Shown: positions 11,570 through 24,100 of the stretch, piece after piece | How the letters are laid out: each line of letters opens with the position of its first letter | Numbering within the stretch: the stretch's first letter is position 1 | Assembly (NCBI GenBank): GCA_022113835.1 | Contig: JAILWY010000014.1 | Coordinates: forward strand, 2,542,001-2,606,000 | Origin: Atopsyche davidsoni | Taxonomy: Eukaryota > Arthropoda > Insecta > Trichoptera > Hydrobiosidae | Length of the DNA: 64,000 nucleotides | Direction of reading: 5' to 3' | Notes under the pieces: generated by a model | Database searches by the model: none | What the model saw: the letters and a program-made list of their open reading frames with translations, nothing else | Told to the model about the DNA's origin: nothing | Position numbers and translations under genes: made by a program

Positions 11570-12180
11570 CATTAAGCGCTCCACACACGATGCGATAAAT
11601 TGCCTTGTTGATCGACAAGTTGTACCGTGTGTAGCGAATATCGGCAATTTGGTTAGATTTCGCTGATAGATCGAGGCTTCGCTGGTGCCGCCGCGACCGA
11701 ATACAACCAAAGAGTTGACAAATGGCAGAGGCGCGTATTCCGTTAATGTTTACAAATGTCACTAAATCTAGAATATTCACGATATTGAACTTAATAAACT
11801 TTTTTGCTTACGCATGTAATGCGAAAATATTTATTTGGTACGTGCATTAATTAATTAATTAATTATTTTTTCAACTTTGAAAATCGATATTTATTTCTGC
11901 TTGCAACCCTTGCGGTGAGGGGCTACGAGCGATGCTCGATCAGCCGTTCGAGCGCGGCCATCGCAGCGATTCCCGAATGAAAGATGGCCGCGCTCGAACA
12001 GCTGATGTGCTGCAGGCATTTAATATATATATATATAAAATGACGTGTAATATTCTAGATTTAGTGACATTTGTAAACATTTACGGAATACGCGCCTCTG
12101 CAATTGTAACACCGGCGAAGCCTGCAACTTGTCGGCCAACAGTGCAATTTATCGCATCGTGCGTGGAGCGCTTTGAATGT
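11570..12180. mobile_element. Nested foldback element, copy 1
   Basis: The left arm starts ATTAAGCGCTCCACACACGA and runs through GGCGCGTATTCCGTTAATGT to TCTAGAATATT near 11775. The right arm, from about 12048, is its inverse: AATATTCTAGATTTAGTGAC, then GGAATACGCGCCTCTGCA, then CAATTTATCGCATCGTGCGT. A second hairpin lies at the centre (about 11938-12003): TTCGAGCGCGGCCATC faces GATGGCCGCGCTCGAA. There is no transposase frame. The arms give short mirror open frames on both strands, which are not genes. Confidence 0.85.
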
Positions 12181-12268
12181 GTATCTAGAAACTTAGTGAC
12201 ACGCTTATATTTCTGCTTGAAAATGGTTATGGAGAAAGTTGTGAAGATGCTACGCAAACACAACAAGC

Positions 12269-12845
12269 ATTAAGCGCTCCACACACGATGCTATAAATTG
12301 TACCGTGTGAAGCGAATATCGGCAATTTTTGTTGGATTTCGCTGATAGATCGAGGCTTCGCCGTTGCCGCCGCGACCGAATACAACCAAAGAGTTGACAA
12401 ATGGCAGAGGCGCGTATTCCGTTAATGTTTACAAATGTCACTAAATCTAGAATATTCACGATATTGAACTTAATAAACTTTTTTGCTTACGCATGTAATG
12501 CGAAAATATTTATTTGGTACGTGCATTAATTAATGAATTAATTATTTTTTCAATTTTGCAAATCGATATTTATTTCTGCTTGCAACCCTTGCGGCGAGGC
12601 GCTATGAGCGATGCTCGATCAGCTGTTCGAGCGCGGCCATCGCGGCGCTTCCCGAATGAAAGATGGCCGCGCTCGAACAGCTGACGTGCTGCAGGCATTT
12701 AATATATATATATAAAATGACGTGTAATATTTTAGATTTAGTGACATTTGTAAATATTTACGGAATACGCGCCTCTGCAGTCTGTCAAAAGTTTGGTTGT
12801 ATCACCGGCGAAGCCTGCAACAATGCAATTTATCGTGTATCTTGA
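12269..12845. mobile_element. Nested foldback element, copy 2 (tandem)
   Basis: A second head-to-tail copy of the preceding element. It shares the same order of blocks (CATTAAGCGCTCCACACACG, GATAGATCGAGGCTTCGC, CGCATGTAATGCGAAAATAT, the central GAGCGCGGCCATC hairpin, and the right arm). Its right arm is shortened: the part matching the outer end is mostly lost and ends in CAATTTATCGTGTATCTTGA. It ends about 150 bases before the receptor start codon. Confidence 0.85.
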
Positions 12846-12998
12846 AACTTAGTGACACGCTTATATTGATAATGCTTATGGAGAAGGTTGGGAAAATAAG
12901 TCGCAGGAATGAATGAGGTTGTTTTGGGAGTCTCGGCCGGCTGGCGCGCCGGGGCCGGCGCGGAGCGGGGCCGGCTCAGTCCGCGCCGAGCCGCCGCG

Positions 12999-15900
12999 AT
13001 GTTAGCACGTGTGGTCGCGTTGTACCTGGCGCTCGCCGCCGTCACCGCCACCTGTGGCGCCCGCCTGCGCCTGTGGGACTCGGAGGGCCTGCGCTACGCG
13101 CCGCCCACGCTAGCCGCCCCCGCCCCCGAGGCCCGCCAGCTCATGGCCGAGCTGCTGAGCAGGCCCTACGCCGAGCCCCCCGAGGCCCCCGGCGCCCCCG
13201 TCCGCCGGCGCCGGGCCCCCGAGATCGTGCAGGAGACCACCTTTGATAAGGTAAATAACAACAGTGCCGTGCCCGTGAAGTGATGCGAGTGTCAAACAGT
13301 TTCATTTCCTCGATTTGCTACTCCACACCCGAATACTAACCGGCGGAGTACCGAGTACTTGTCAGTATTTAAAACACAAATCACACCAATACTGTTGTGA
13401 TTTGTCAACAATGCAGTAATACACTTCAAATCGAAAAACTCACAGTATTGTTGTTTTTCCTTCAATCAATGGCTTCGGCAAATACGTATATTATTTTTAG
13501 CATTGTAATTTTATATTTGGAGGACTCGTGAATAAGCACCGCGGGACGATGCCAAAAAAATGTGAATCATGTTTTATTTTATATTCGGAAATGCGTTTGC
13601 GGAATTAACGAATTAACCAACTTTCTGACACTTTAGAAAGTACTTGTCGAGTACCGAAAGATACGTTTTATTGTGACCGGCCGCACAAAAACACTGTGCT
13701 GTCCGAAGCAGGCTACACCCGCTGCGACACAACAGATCACCGAATTGTAATGAATCAGTAGCGTCCTTTTATTTTGAGTGTGTTTTGTATGGTTTTGCTC
13801 GAGTGAATAGTGCTCGGTTGTCAGTCGCGCCGCAGCGGGTGTAGGCTGCTTTGTAATTAAAATCTGCGACCCGAAATGTTAATTAGGATTGATGAAACCG
13901 GGTGCTTAATGGTGTGATTATTAGTTTGCCGCGTCTTACATCACTTTAACGACCTGAAGAGGGATTGTGAAATTTATCCGAAATGTTATGCAAGCTTCTC
14001 TATGGTCTTGAACTTCACTGTTGCTAATTCCGAAAATGTATTCCTAGTATTTATAAATGTGTTCGTAAGTTCTGGCGGTCTTTGTTGTGACGTTTCGGTA
14101 CCGGTACTGAGGCCTTCTTCAGATATGAAGGGAGCCCCAGTACCGGGACCAAAAAACGCGGCATAATATCCAAGAATTTAGTAAGTATTTCTCTGAACAC
14201 AGGTAGTTGATCGAAGTTTTTGGTATAAAAGAAAATAACAGCAAAAAGTATTAAAGAGCAGTTTTTGTAAAATTATGCAAACAGCTCTGAATATCATAAA
14301 ATATTATGACTTATAAATAAAATATTAAATAATTTTTTTAATGAAAATGTAACGTTAAGATATGTTATTTTATCTCAACACATATTGATGTAATATTTTT
14401 GTAAAATGTCTGGTTTGACAATTCGTTAAAATAATATATATTAAAAAAAATTAATTAAAATATTAATTATCTGAATGGGAGTCGCATTATTAGTTTTTTC
14501 TACGAAACGTAGACTTTATTAGTTATTCTGCTATTTGGAAAGCCAGACTAGATTTGTTAATTTTTTTTGGCCTGTCTACTTTTAGAACTGTAATTCAGAT
14601 AAATCTATATTATATTATTTCACCTCTAAGATTTTATAAAATACACTAGAGAATATTTTGTGAAATCTTTTACAATCCGCGTGTCGACTTTGTGTAATTA
14701 TGCATATTTTATGACGCGATGTGTATTCAGTTTTTATTTGTTTTTTTTTTTCTATTGATGTCTGCGTCGTCTTCAGCGAGTTATAAAAAAAATGGATAAA
14801 TTATTATATCGACATACTACAATTTTCACATAAAATATATTAATTGAGTATAGTTGAATTTTATATACGGAAAATTATTATGCAATGTTACGTAAGTATT
14901 CATACAAGATAAAAGTAAATTAAGAGTAAAATGCGTATATATTTAATATTCAATATACTACCGACGATTCGCCTCTCAATAAGGCGAATTTTTTTATTTT
15001 ACTATGAGTTGTTTTATATAAATATTTATATATATATATTTATATCGCCTGTATACTCGTAGAGAGCAAAATGCGAATCTATAAACTTGTTGTAACTAAG
15101 TTATAGCGGCGTTAAAATTGTACCTTTGACAATTTTTTACAACACAAAAGATACAATATATATTTCAAATGTTCAAATAAAAAATTACACGGGTGATTGT
15201 TTGGATATTGACTTTGTAAAATACGATACCATATTCATATAAATTTTATTTAAAAATATTTTTCTAATAGCATATAAGCCCATGTTAAAAAATGTTCGTA
15301 ATCTCATAGCTATGTGGCTATTTAAATATGAAGTATTTCAAATAAAGCTAGAACATAACATTTAGTTTTGATCACAGGCTATCAATTACAAATTTGTATA
15401 TAATTTATATATTCTTAGGGACATATTAATCTGCAGTGAAGCTTGTATATTATATTTATTTCAATTTCATGATAAACAGGCTGTGATAATATTTTAGGCA
15501 TAATTGTATAAAAAATATTACAACGCGGAGTTTTTTTTATTTTTTTTTATTGTTTTAAAAGTGAAAAAGTAAGAACATTCTTCACTCGCGCAATTCTGCT
15601 ACATTTTAAGGTTTTAGTATTCAAGTATTCAACTGAGAATTTTTCCACGTCACTGGAACTTGTTTTAACGAGCAACAGTTAGAATATAAACGAGTTATGA
15701 ATAGCAACACGAAAAAAAAAAAAAAAAAAAAAAAAAAAACCCAGCACTCGTAACTGGTTAGAAATATATTAATATATTTAGATGATCCTTAGAGTTGCAG
15801 TGAAGAAATCAAACTGAGTTTATCTCGCAGATAAGGCACTGATAACGCGGTAGATAATATTTATCAAGGTACGAGTAAAATTCGATTGGTACACAAACTT

Positions 15901-17881
15901 TGGGCTGTTAAAAATATTGTATAATTGAGTAGTGATTATCCGAGCGCTTCGTCAAAATAAGACACAGATTAATTATTGAAACCGAAAATCAATTAACAAA
16001 CCCGTTTGAGAGATCCGGCACTATGAGATGTTGTTATGTTATGATTATACAAAGCACGTTGCATCTCATGTGTTATGTCGTACAATGCTTTACAGTAATT
16101 GATTCAACCGTGAAACGACGAGAAAAATGTTTTTTTTTTTTTGATGATTACATTAATTAAATTTTATTTATTTGTCATAACGTTTTGATATAAAAACTGT
16201 ACGCTTGCGTATTGTAAATATCATATATACTTGGACCAACTTTATTCGTATCTGGTATATTATATTTATACACAATTTTTTCTCAAATGTGTGAGTACGC
16301 ACACATACATGCATATACTTATCTTTAATGTACTCAGTTGAGTACAAACGAGATAAAGTATGCTGTTAATATGAGTATGAAGAGTATCTTATATACGTAA
16401 TATTGTAATTTTTGATTGACAACTCGCAATGTTTAAGTAAATATAAATATAATTTGTTACTTAAAGAAAACCGGTAATGGAGGGAATATTTCCACGAAAA
16501 GTATTGATCATTTCAAAGCAAGGGGGTTTCAGGCTCCAGATCTTTCATAATACAATTCAAAGCCTACCTTATATGCCTTGCATTTCGAGCTTTGGCAGAA
16601 GCTTACGCGTACCTCTTGGATATTTATCAAACTGTACCGTCTTCCGATGGAGTCCTCCGACATAAAGGATCCCCCAATCATCCCCTGCAGCATCCCCTCT
16701 TTAATTTTCTATTGATCCCGATGAAGATTGGATCCTCATCGTATGAAATGTATTTTTTCATTAGCCAGACTGCTGCACGGCGGTCGGTCATGAAAAATGT
16801 ATGCGTATTGTAAAATTTACATCGGAACCCGACGCCGACTGCCTTGGGGATTTTTGGAGGGGAGATGTGTATCTGCTTTTGGAAAATCAATATACCTGCA
16901 CGACTTTAAATTCCACAGGTGAATGTGAAATTAATTAAAGGTGAATAATATATTAAGGCTAATAACTTATCGAAGCGTTGAGTTGACCGCGTCACAGAAT
17001 CTGAAAAGAGTGTGTCAGTCATTGTCATGATTTAATTGTATAGATAACATCTTGCTAACAATTTTAACAAATGAATTAGATCATTGCGATGTCTCAGTTA
17101 TTTTTTGTGAAAAACATAAGACCGTGAAATGTAACAATACATATAAGTAATTTAGATACGTCGTATTGGTTATTTCTTCTTCTTCTGATGCTTCTCCTCA
17201 TAAGAGGTTGGTGACGATTTCATCTACCATATTTCTATCCTGGGCCAGTCTCACTAATTCGACTGTACTTCCTCCACGTAAACTTCCTCTTCCCTATGCT
17301 CCCTTTCCTTCGATTTTTCTTTGGACAATCAGCTGTTGGATGCTATTTACTGTTACCAAAAAAAATGTGGTTAAAGTCACTATTCAGTTTCGTAGCGCAT
17401 TCTATGCAAGACTCTCGCATTTGGATTGGAACCCATGGATTCTCCTGTATAGCCACATTTCAAGTGCCTCAATTCTTGAGTTACTACAGTGTTTTAAAAC
17501 TTGAGTGTAGCAGTCAAGTCGTTACATTCAAATGCCCGCATGCAGTATTAACTGCGAGATAGTCAATCGAGTCTGCTTCACCCGTACTTGCTGTCGAGAG
17601 CCTAGTTTTTATATCGGTCGGAAATATAAGGTGGCATGGAGTAAGGAGCTCCGATGCACCTGATCAGGTCAAGTTGGGAGTGGGGCGTACGTCTCCATTA
17701 TCATGCAGACGACCAGGTCGCCCCATCACCACAGAGAGAGTGGCTCCGTCAATTCGGCTAAACTGGTTCCAAGTGTGCCGCGGAGTCATTAATTCCAACG
17801 AAAATTCCGACTAAAGTCTGTCAAGGGTTCAATGACACGTTATTTTGTTTACTTTTTTAAAACCATCCATAAAACCTATAC

Positions 17882-17916
<35 letters not shown>

Positions 17917-20900
17917 AAACTATTTTATTTTAATACTCTTACATGTATAATATAATGATAAAGTCATTGCTTATTAATATAAAATAAAAGGCGAAAGTAT
18001 CATAATTGTCCAAACACCAGTGACAATGTTTGAGTTATGACTCAATATTTGATAAGCCTTTATATTTATAAAAAACATAATTGAGTTGTCAGCTACCTTG
18101 TCGATTAAGATTTAAAGAACGTGTTTGTACGTGTAATATTTTTTTTATCATAACACTACTTTTTATATTTTCACAAAGTAATAATGGACGACCAATAATA
18201 ATTAATTATTCTAATTGGGTCCAGAGAAGAAGATAATATCTTGTGTAGTATTTCCGAATACAAAATGCAAATGCCGGAGACATATAAACCTACATCTTAT
18301 TTTTTTAGCTAGGCTATCTTTTGCTCGCTGTCTCTTTACCTTTGTTATAGAGTTCTTTTAAATATTTTCATTGATAAGCAGCTTTGGAATCAATCTCTGA
18401 CCACTCTTATATTACAAAAAATATATCGAATTGACATTGACTCGATCAAGACGCGAAATAATTTAAATTCGCTAGCGTGATACTGCAAATGCTATAATCG
18501 TGCTGTTTGTATCGACAAAAAATTCGAAGAATTTCACGGTCAATCGTTATGTAACAAATACGTACAGCCATATTATAGTGATGGGAAAAATCGATCACGC
18601 ACAATCGACTGATCGAAATATTCGAACGAATGAATAATCGAATAAATTGCATAAAATCTGCAGTTTATTGAATGCTTGGAAAAATAATAATTTACAATAT
18701 TAGCTAGAATATTAAACCGCTATAAGCTGTTCCCGAATATATTATCAGTTAACTCGATCAAGATGTTTTAAGCATAAATACAAGAGTTTGATTTTTTTAT
18801 TATGGTTCTGGTATTATTAAAAATATAAGTCAATTATACACGTTATATTAAAAGCACACTGCGTACTCGTTTTATTTCGATTAATCGAAAAGTCGAATAG
18901 TTAATTTAATGATAAAATAAAGCTATTATACAATTCGATGATTTTTAAAAAATAAATCGCTAAAATCTAAAAAAATCTTTTATATGCATATGACTATATT
19001 AGCACTATAAAATTGATTCTTGTTTGTTTTTTTTTATTCGAATAAAATCGATGGTGCCCATCATTATTTTATACATAATATAATAAACACCACATCGATT
19101 CTGGTTATACGAAGCAGTGATTACAATGAGGAAAAAAACAACTAATGAAGTAGATTTGCGTGCATTCTTGAGTGCACGGAAAACACCAGACCAGTTTTGC
19201 TCGATTGTGCAGCGGGAATCTTGGAAAATACACAAGAGATGAGAATCCCACATGCATAATGCCTCAGAAGCCTCGGTAATACCGGAAAATGAGCTGGCCG
19301 CCACTTGCGGACCAGCTGTTCGAGAATTTTAACCGTTCTATGCAAGTGTGAATCCCCGTGGCGTGCGGCCCACACAACCAAAAAAGTTATCAATATATCG
19401 TTTTTAATGTTTTATACTTGAATACTGTCATTTTTTAAAACATTCAACCGGTTCAAGTATTTATTGCTTGTATAAAACCGATTAACTTAGTTGCCAGATA
19501 AATGTTTTCAACGTTTTATATTAGATTTATTTAAAATATGCTGCAATCGTTTAGCAAAATTTTAATTGTTTTTATTACGCTACTTGTTGCTTGTGTACAC
19601 CGCACACCACCGGTGAAATAATATATATATAAAAAAAATATTTATTTATATATTATATCTATAAAAAAACTGTGAGCTCGATAATCTGCTCGAAAATAGT
19701 TTTATTTTAATATTTAACAATAGTCGATAGCAAATAATGGATGGCGGGGTAGTGCTGCGTTTTTTTGTTGTTTATTGTACGGACGTTTCGGTCTCGGTAC
19801 CGGTTTTCGTGGACTCGTATTTCAAAGTGTGCGATGAGGCGTCGGAAGCAAACACAAGATCTGGGATTACCCGAAAGCGCTGTTAAACGGCCCCGAGCTG
19901 GGAAGCACACGGGACAAGAATAACAATTAGCGGGGAATCCCATTACACTTCGATTTGCATGCAGGCCGCGAGGACTTAGCTACAGAATGGCAGACTTCTC
20001 GAGGCAGATTTACCACCCCCAAGAGCACTCTGCCATAGAAAATCAACTTCTTCTTCATCAAGTGCCTCTCCCCAGAGGAGGTTGGCGATCATTTCACTCG
20101 TGTTGAAGCAGTGCTCATGGTGGATCCCCGGGTCCTTTAAGAAAGAAAAGTCTGCGTAACTGCTGCCCAATAGCATTATTATATAATCCTTTCCTTACAA
20201 TGCTCTGGCGTTTAGATCTGATACTCCGGAAACAGTGTTCTTCCATAGCACATCCCTCCGCAATCATTCCAAATCTACTTCTCCATTACCGATCCTTTGC
20301 ACACGCTCAGGGTGCAGAATGGCAGTCATACACAGGCAACAAAAAGGGGAGAGCGGGGTGGACAAAATCAACGCAACATATAGCGAAAAATGGACTACGC
20401 ATCTCGTTAATTACACAGCTATGAATTGAACATCCCACGATTTGCTCTACATACCATGAATTGGACAATCCTTGACTACGTAAATAGGGCACAGTACAAA
20501 TTGGACATTGCACTAATTGAGAATTGCAAGTATAACCCCGTTTCTCATGAATCGTACGACAAAGCATGAATTGGACAATCTTTGACTCAGATATTCCATA
20601 TATTAAACACAGTATATGGGACACAGTACGTATTGGACATTGCATTACGTCTCGTGTATAAAATGTGCTAAGGTATCTCACAAATATATTTTATTCATCA
20701 TGAAAACACGTCCGATTCACAGCGGTTCTCCCCTGCAGAGAGGTCACGGAAGATGCTTATTTGCACATGTATAGAAATATTTCATATACAGCACTAAACG
20801 AAAACACGCTTTGTATGTTTATGAATAATACCAAAGCTATAGCTTATTCCGTGGAAGTGTTGTTTATTAGCGGCAATAACATGGCCTCTAAAGCGGCTAC

Positions 20901-21116
20901 TGATATTATGCAAATCTATTTTACTATAAATTGTCTCTATGCTAGTTAAAATTATATTATTTTAACACTTTCAATAAATAAATAATATTGCTACAATGAT
21001 GGCCGTAACGTAAATGGCGGGACAGTAAATGTTGTATAAAAAAACCACTCCCTTTTAATTTTGTAGATAACGTTTGAGTGGGCCGCTAGATCTATACTTC
21101 GTTATCTATATATATA

Positions 21117-21194
<78 letters not shown>

Positions 21195-24100
21195 GTGGAA
21201 ACCAGACGGATTCTTCAAGGTGAAATACCCATTAAGATCCACCATTGGAAAGAAATCAATCCTTATACTGCATTGCACGTCTCCGGCACTTATCTTGCTT
21301 TCTATTTGACTTAACAGAAATAAAAATATATAATATACTCATTGCTCCTGGCATTTAATCTCGACACTCCAATGCCTGATAGGCAAGCTTGGCTTTTAAT
21401 GCGTTTTAAAAATGCCATGCTAATAGAAATAAATCATCTAATAATAAAATTTGGCACATTATAAAACGCCGTGATTCAGTCTGTAGCGATGTTTTTTCCA
21501 AGTGAATTCCCGCATATGAGTAATAGATATTGTGTTTAAGATATTTATTGCAGAAATTTCCATACCAGACACTGTGAGAGAAATAATCACACGCGAGTGA
21601 TTGTTTCCGTCCCAGAATAACTGATCATGGAATATCGCCGGGGATTCCGTGTTTTTCATTGCTTTAAGAATTATCACAGGAAGTATACAATGCGGTATAA
21701 ACCGGATGTGTCATATTCAGTTGCAAACCAGAGGCCGCGTAAAATTTTATATAACCGGTGAGTGTATTTTACATTTTACCGTCGATTTTAATTGAGAGAT
21801 CCCTGTGTTTCATTTTGTGTTCTGTGTTTCAAGGCCGCAAGAGGCAAAACAGAAAGGGAAGTAGTTAGGATGCGAATATAGTATATTTACCTTTTGCGTA
21901 ATTGTAAATAGGGGAATCATAGAAAATCTGCATTGGAAAGGATAAATGTCTGCAAAAGTTGGAAATAATAATAAGCAATGCAGCTGTGTTTGGCTTATTA
22001 CGATTCCGACTAGGGGACACACTATACTATTTTCCCCTTAGAAAACCATGAATACCGGTATGAGTATATGCTCAGTGAAATGGTCTCCAAACTCCTCTGA
22101 GATGAGGCACTTGACGTAGAAGATATATCAGAGACAGTTTTTTATCCGAAACAATAATTTTATTCACTTCATTCCAGCGTGATAGGCCGAGCCATATTGT
22201 AACTGTTCACGAGCTATGGAAATTTACAATCCTAGAAAAAACTTAAATGTTAAAAAGCAGATGTGTGTGGCGAAAATTCAAAACGAGTATGACATCATCA
22301 GTATATAAATCCATGTATGGTGTTTGCTCATCGTACATTTACCGAAATAATGACGCGCAAAATCTTTTACTGAATGTGAATGAAGCGTCGGGAATGTACG
22401 CACTCAATATACACTGTAAATTGATACAATTTTTCGAAATGACTGATAACTTTGTTTATATCCTCATGTTGACACAATTTTTATTGTGATTTCATTGTTA
22501 AAATTATGTGAGAGTATTTTAAAATGCGTTCATTTTATATTTGATTGAAAACTTATGATTATTGATACCCTAGAAACAAACATCACTTGTCAAGAGCAAA
22601 GTTTTTTAAAATTGATTTTTGTGAAGACCGTCTCACAGGAAGTACGATTTTGCCTATACAGGTTTTTTATTGAAAAATGATTAAAGAAACTCTCAGAAAA
22701 ATATTTAATTGGCATAATAAGTACGTTGTTTCACTTATAGGATATGATTGTTAAAAATTCTTGCCACGTACCTAGTGATTCGTTGGTATAATTGGTAATA
22801 CACCGGCCATGTTAGCTTGGGGATGTGTGTTCGAGTCCCACACAAATCACGATGATATTTTTTTGAGAGTTTCTTTAATCATTTTTCAATATTTGAAAAA
22901 ATGTACTTAATCATTATCAACTTATTTTTAATATTATTGTTCATTATAATATGATGCCTAGTATAAAATAATAGCGTATCACTATTTTAAAATTATATAA
23001 TGCAGGAAACGTTTCAGAGTTGATTTTGATTCACAGATGTTGAGTTGTTTCAAGTTTTCGGTAGTCCATCTTAAAATTTGCTTAGTAACACGCAAGAAAT
23101 AATTGAATTGAATTTTGAGGTAGGCGTATATTTAAAGTTATATTTGTGCAGTTTCCGCATAAGTTGTTTTTTTTACTATCATAAAATGGACACGCAGTCT
23201 CTATTGTGTTGATTTTGATAAAGCATTATAAAATATAAGATTCCGCGGGCTTATCTGGGATGTTCGATCCAATCTCACAGTCTCGATCATTACACCCGAA
23301 GCCATCGACAAAAATGATGAAAAAATCGAACCCCCATTGTCAGGGGCGTGATGGATGACTACATATTGTGAACGAGGATTCTCTCTGCAAGACACTGGGG
23401 TGGTGAAACTGAAAAAACCATAGCACTGAAACCGCCACATGCCGCGGACAAACAGCCTGGAGGGCCAAAAAATCGATTGATATACAAAAAAATATATATA
23501 CGAAACACACAAAATACATGAGTGTGACGACGATTTATACTTGGTTAGCTAATGCTTAGTTTTTTGGCGGATTGATCAATGAACGATTAACAAATTGCCA
23601 AGGGCTGTACATTTGCATTGAGTAATTGAAATAAAATTATTTGCACAGCTGATTAAATATACGTCATGTCAACGCAATTGCGAATAATCAGTAAAACACA
23701 TTAAAATGACAATTTTTATATATTTTATATTTACTTTTATTAATAATATTATTTATGAATTTAAACACTATTTATCCACCTGTTTCAGAATATCAGAAAT
23801 TCTTTTATAAAATTTGGCATTACTGAATACTGAAAATTCAAAGAAATCAGAAGGTCTGTTTGCTCGGATAAATACTTTATTGAGTTATATTATCATTTAC
23901 ATACGAAACCCCTTATTCGGTTGTTATTTATCATCAGACCGATCGCAATCAGAAGCAGTACACTCTAGTGATGTCCAGTTTTGATCGAGTAAAACTCGAT
24001 CAAATAAAAAGAAAAAGGGGCCATTTAAAAAATAGCTTTAAACATGGGTAATGAGAGAATTATACTAATTTTAATGATTAAGTAATTGTTTCGAATAGTT

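Larger units (their letters stand above)
7538..12998. other. Intergenic region with repeats
   Basis: No gene is recognisable between MTG2 and the receptor start. The stretch holds a hammerhead-like repeat (8117-8195), an inverted-repeat element (9705-9844), a LINE fragment (10880-11127) and two tandem foldback elements (11570-12845). A GC-rich patch at 11130-11300 has no identity I can assign. The remainder is unremarkable AT-rich sequence. The MTG2 promoter should lie just above 7540, but no motif stands out. Confidence 0.7.

Noticed and set aside
11535..12845. Repeated small open frames beginning NILDLVTFVNI
   Set aside because: They come from the inverted arms of the foldback elements, appear on both strands, and have no gene structure.
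12909..12998. Upstream in-frame ATG as the start of the receptor
   Set aside because: It would add about 30 residues before the signal peptide. The ATG at 12999 directly starts a hydrophobic signal sequence in a better context.
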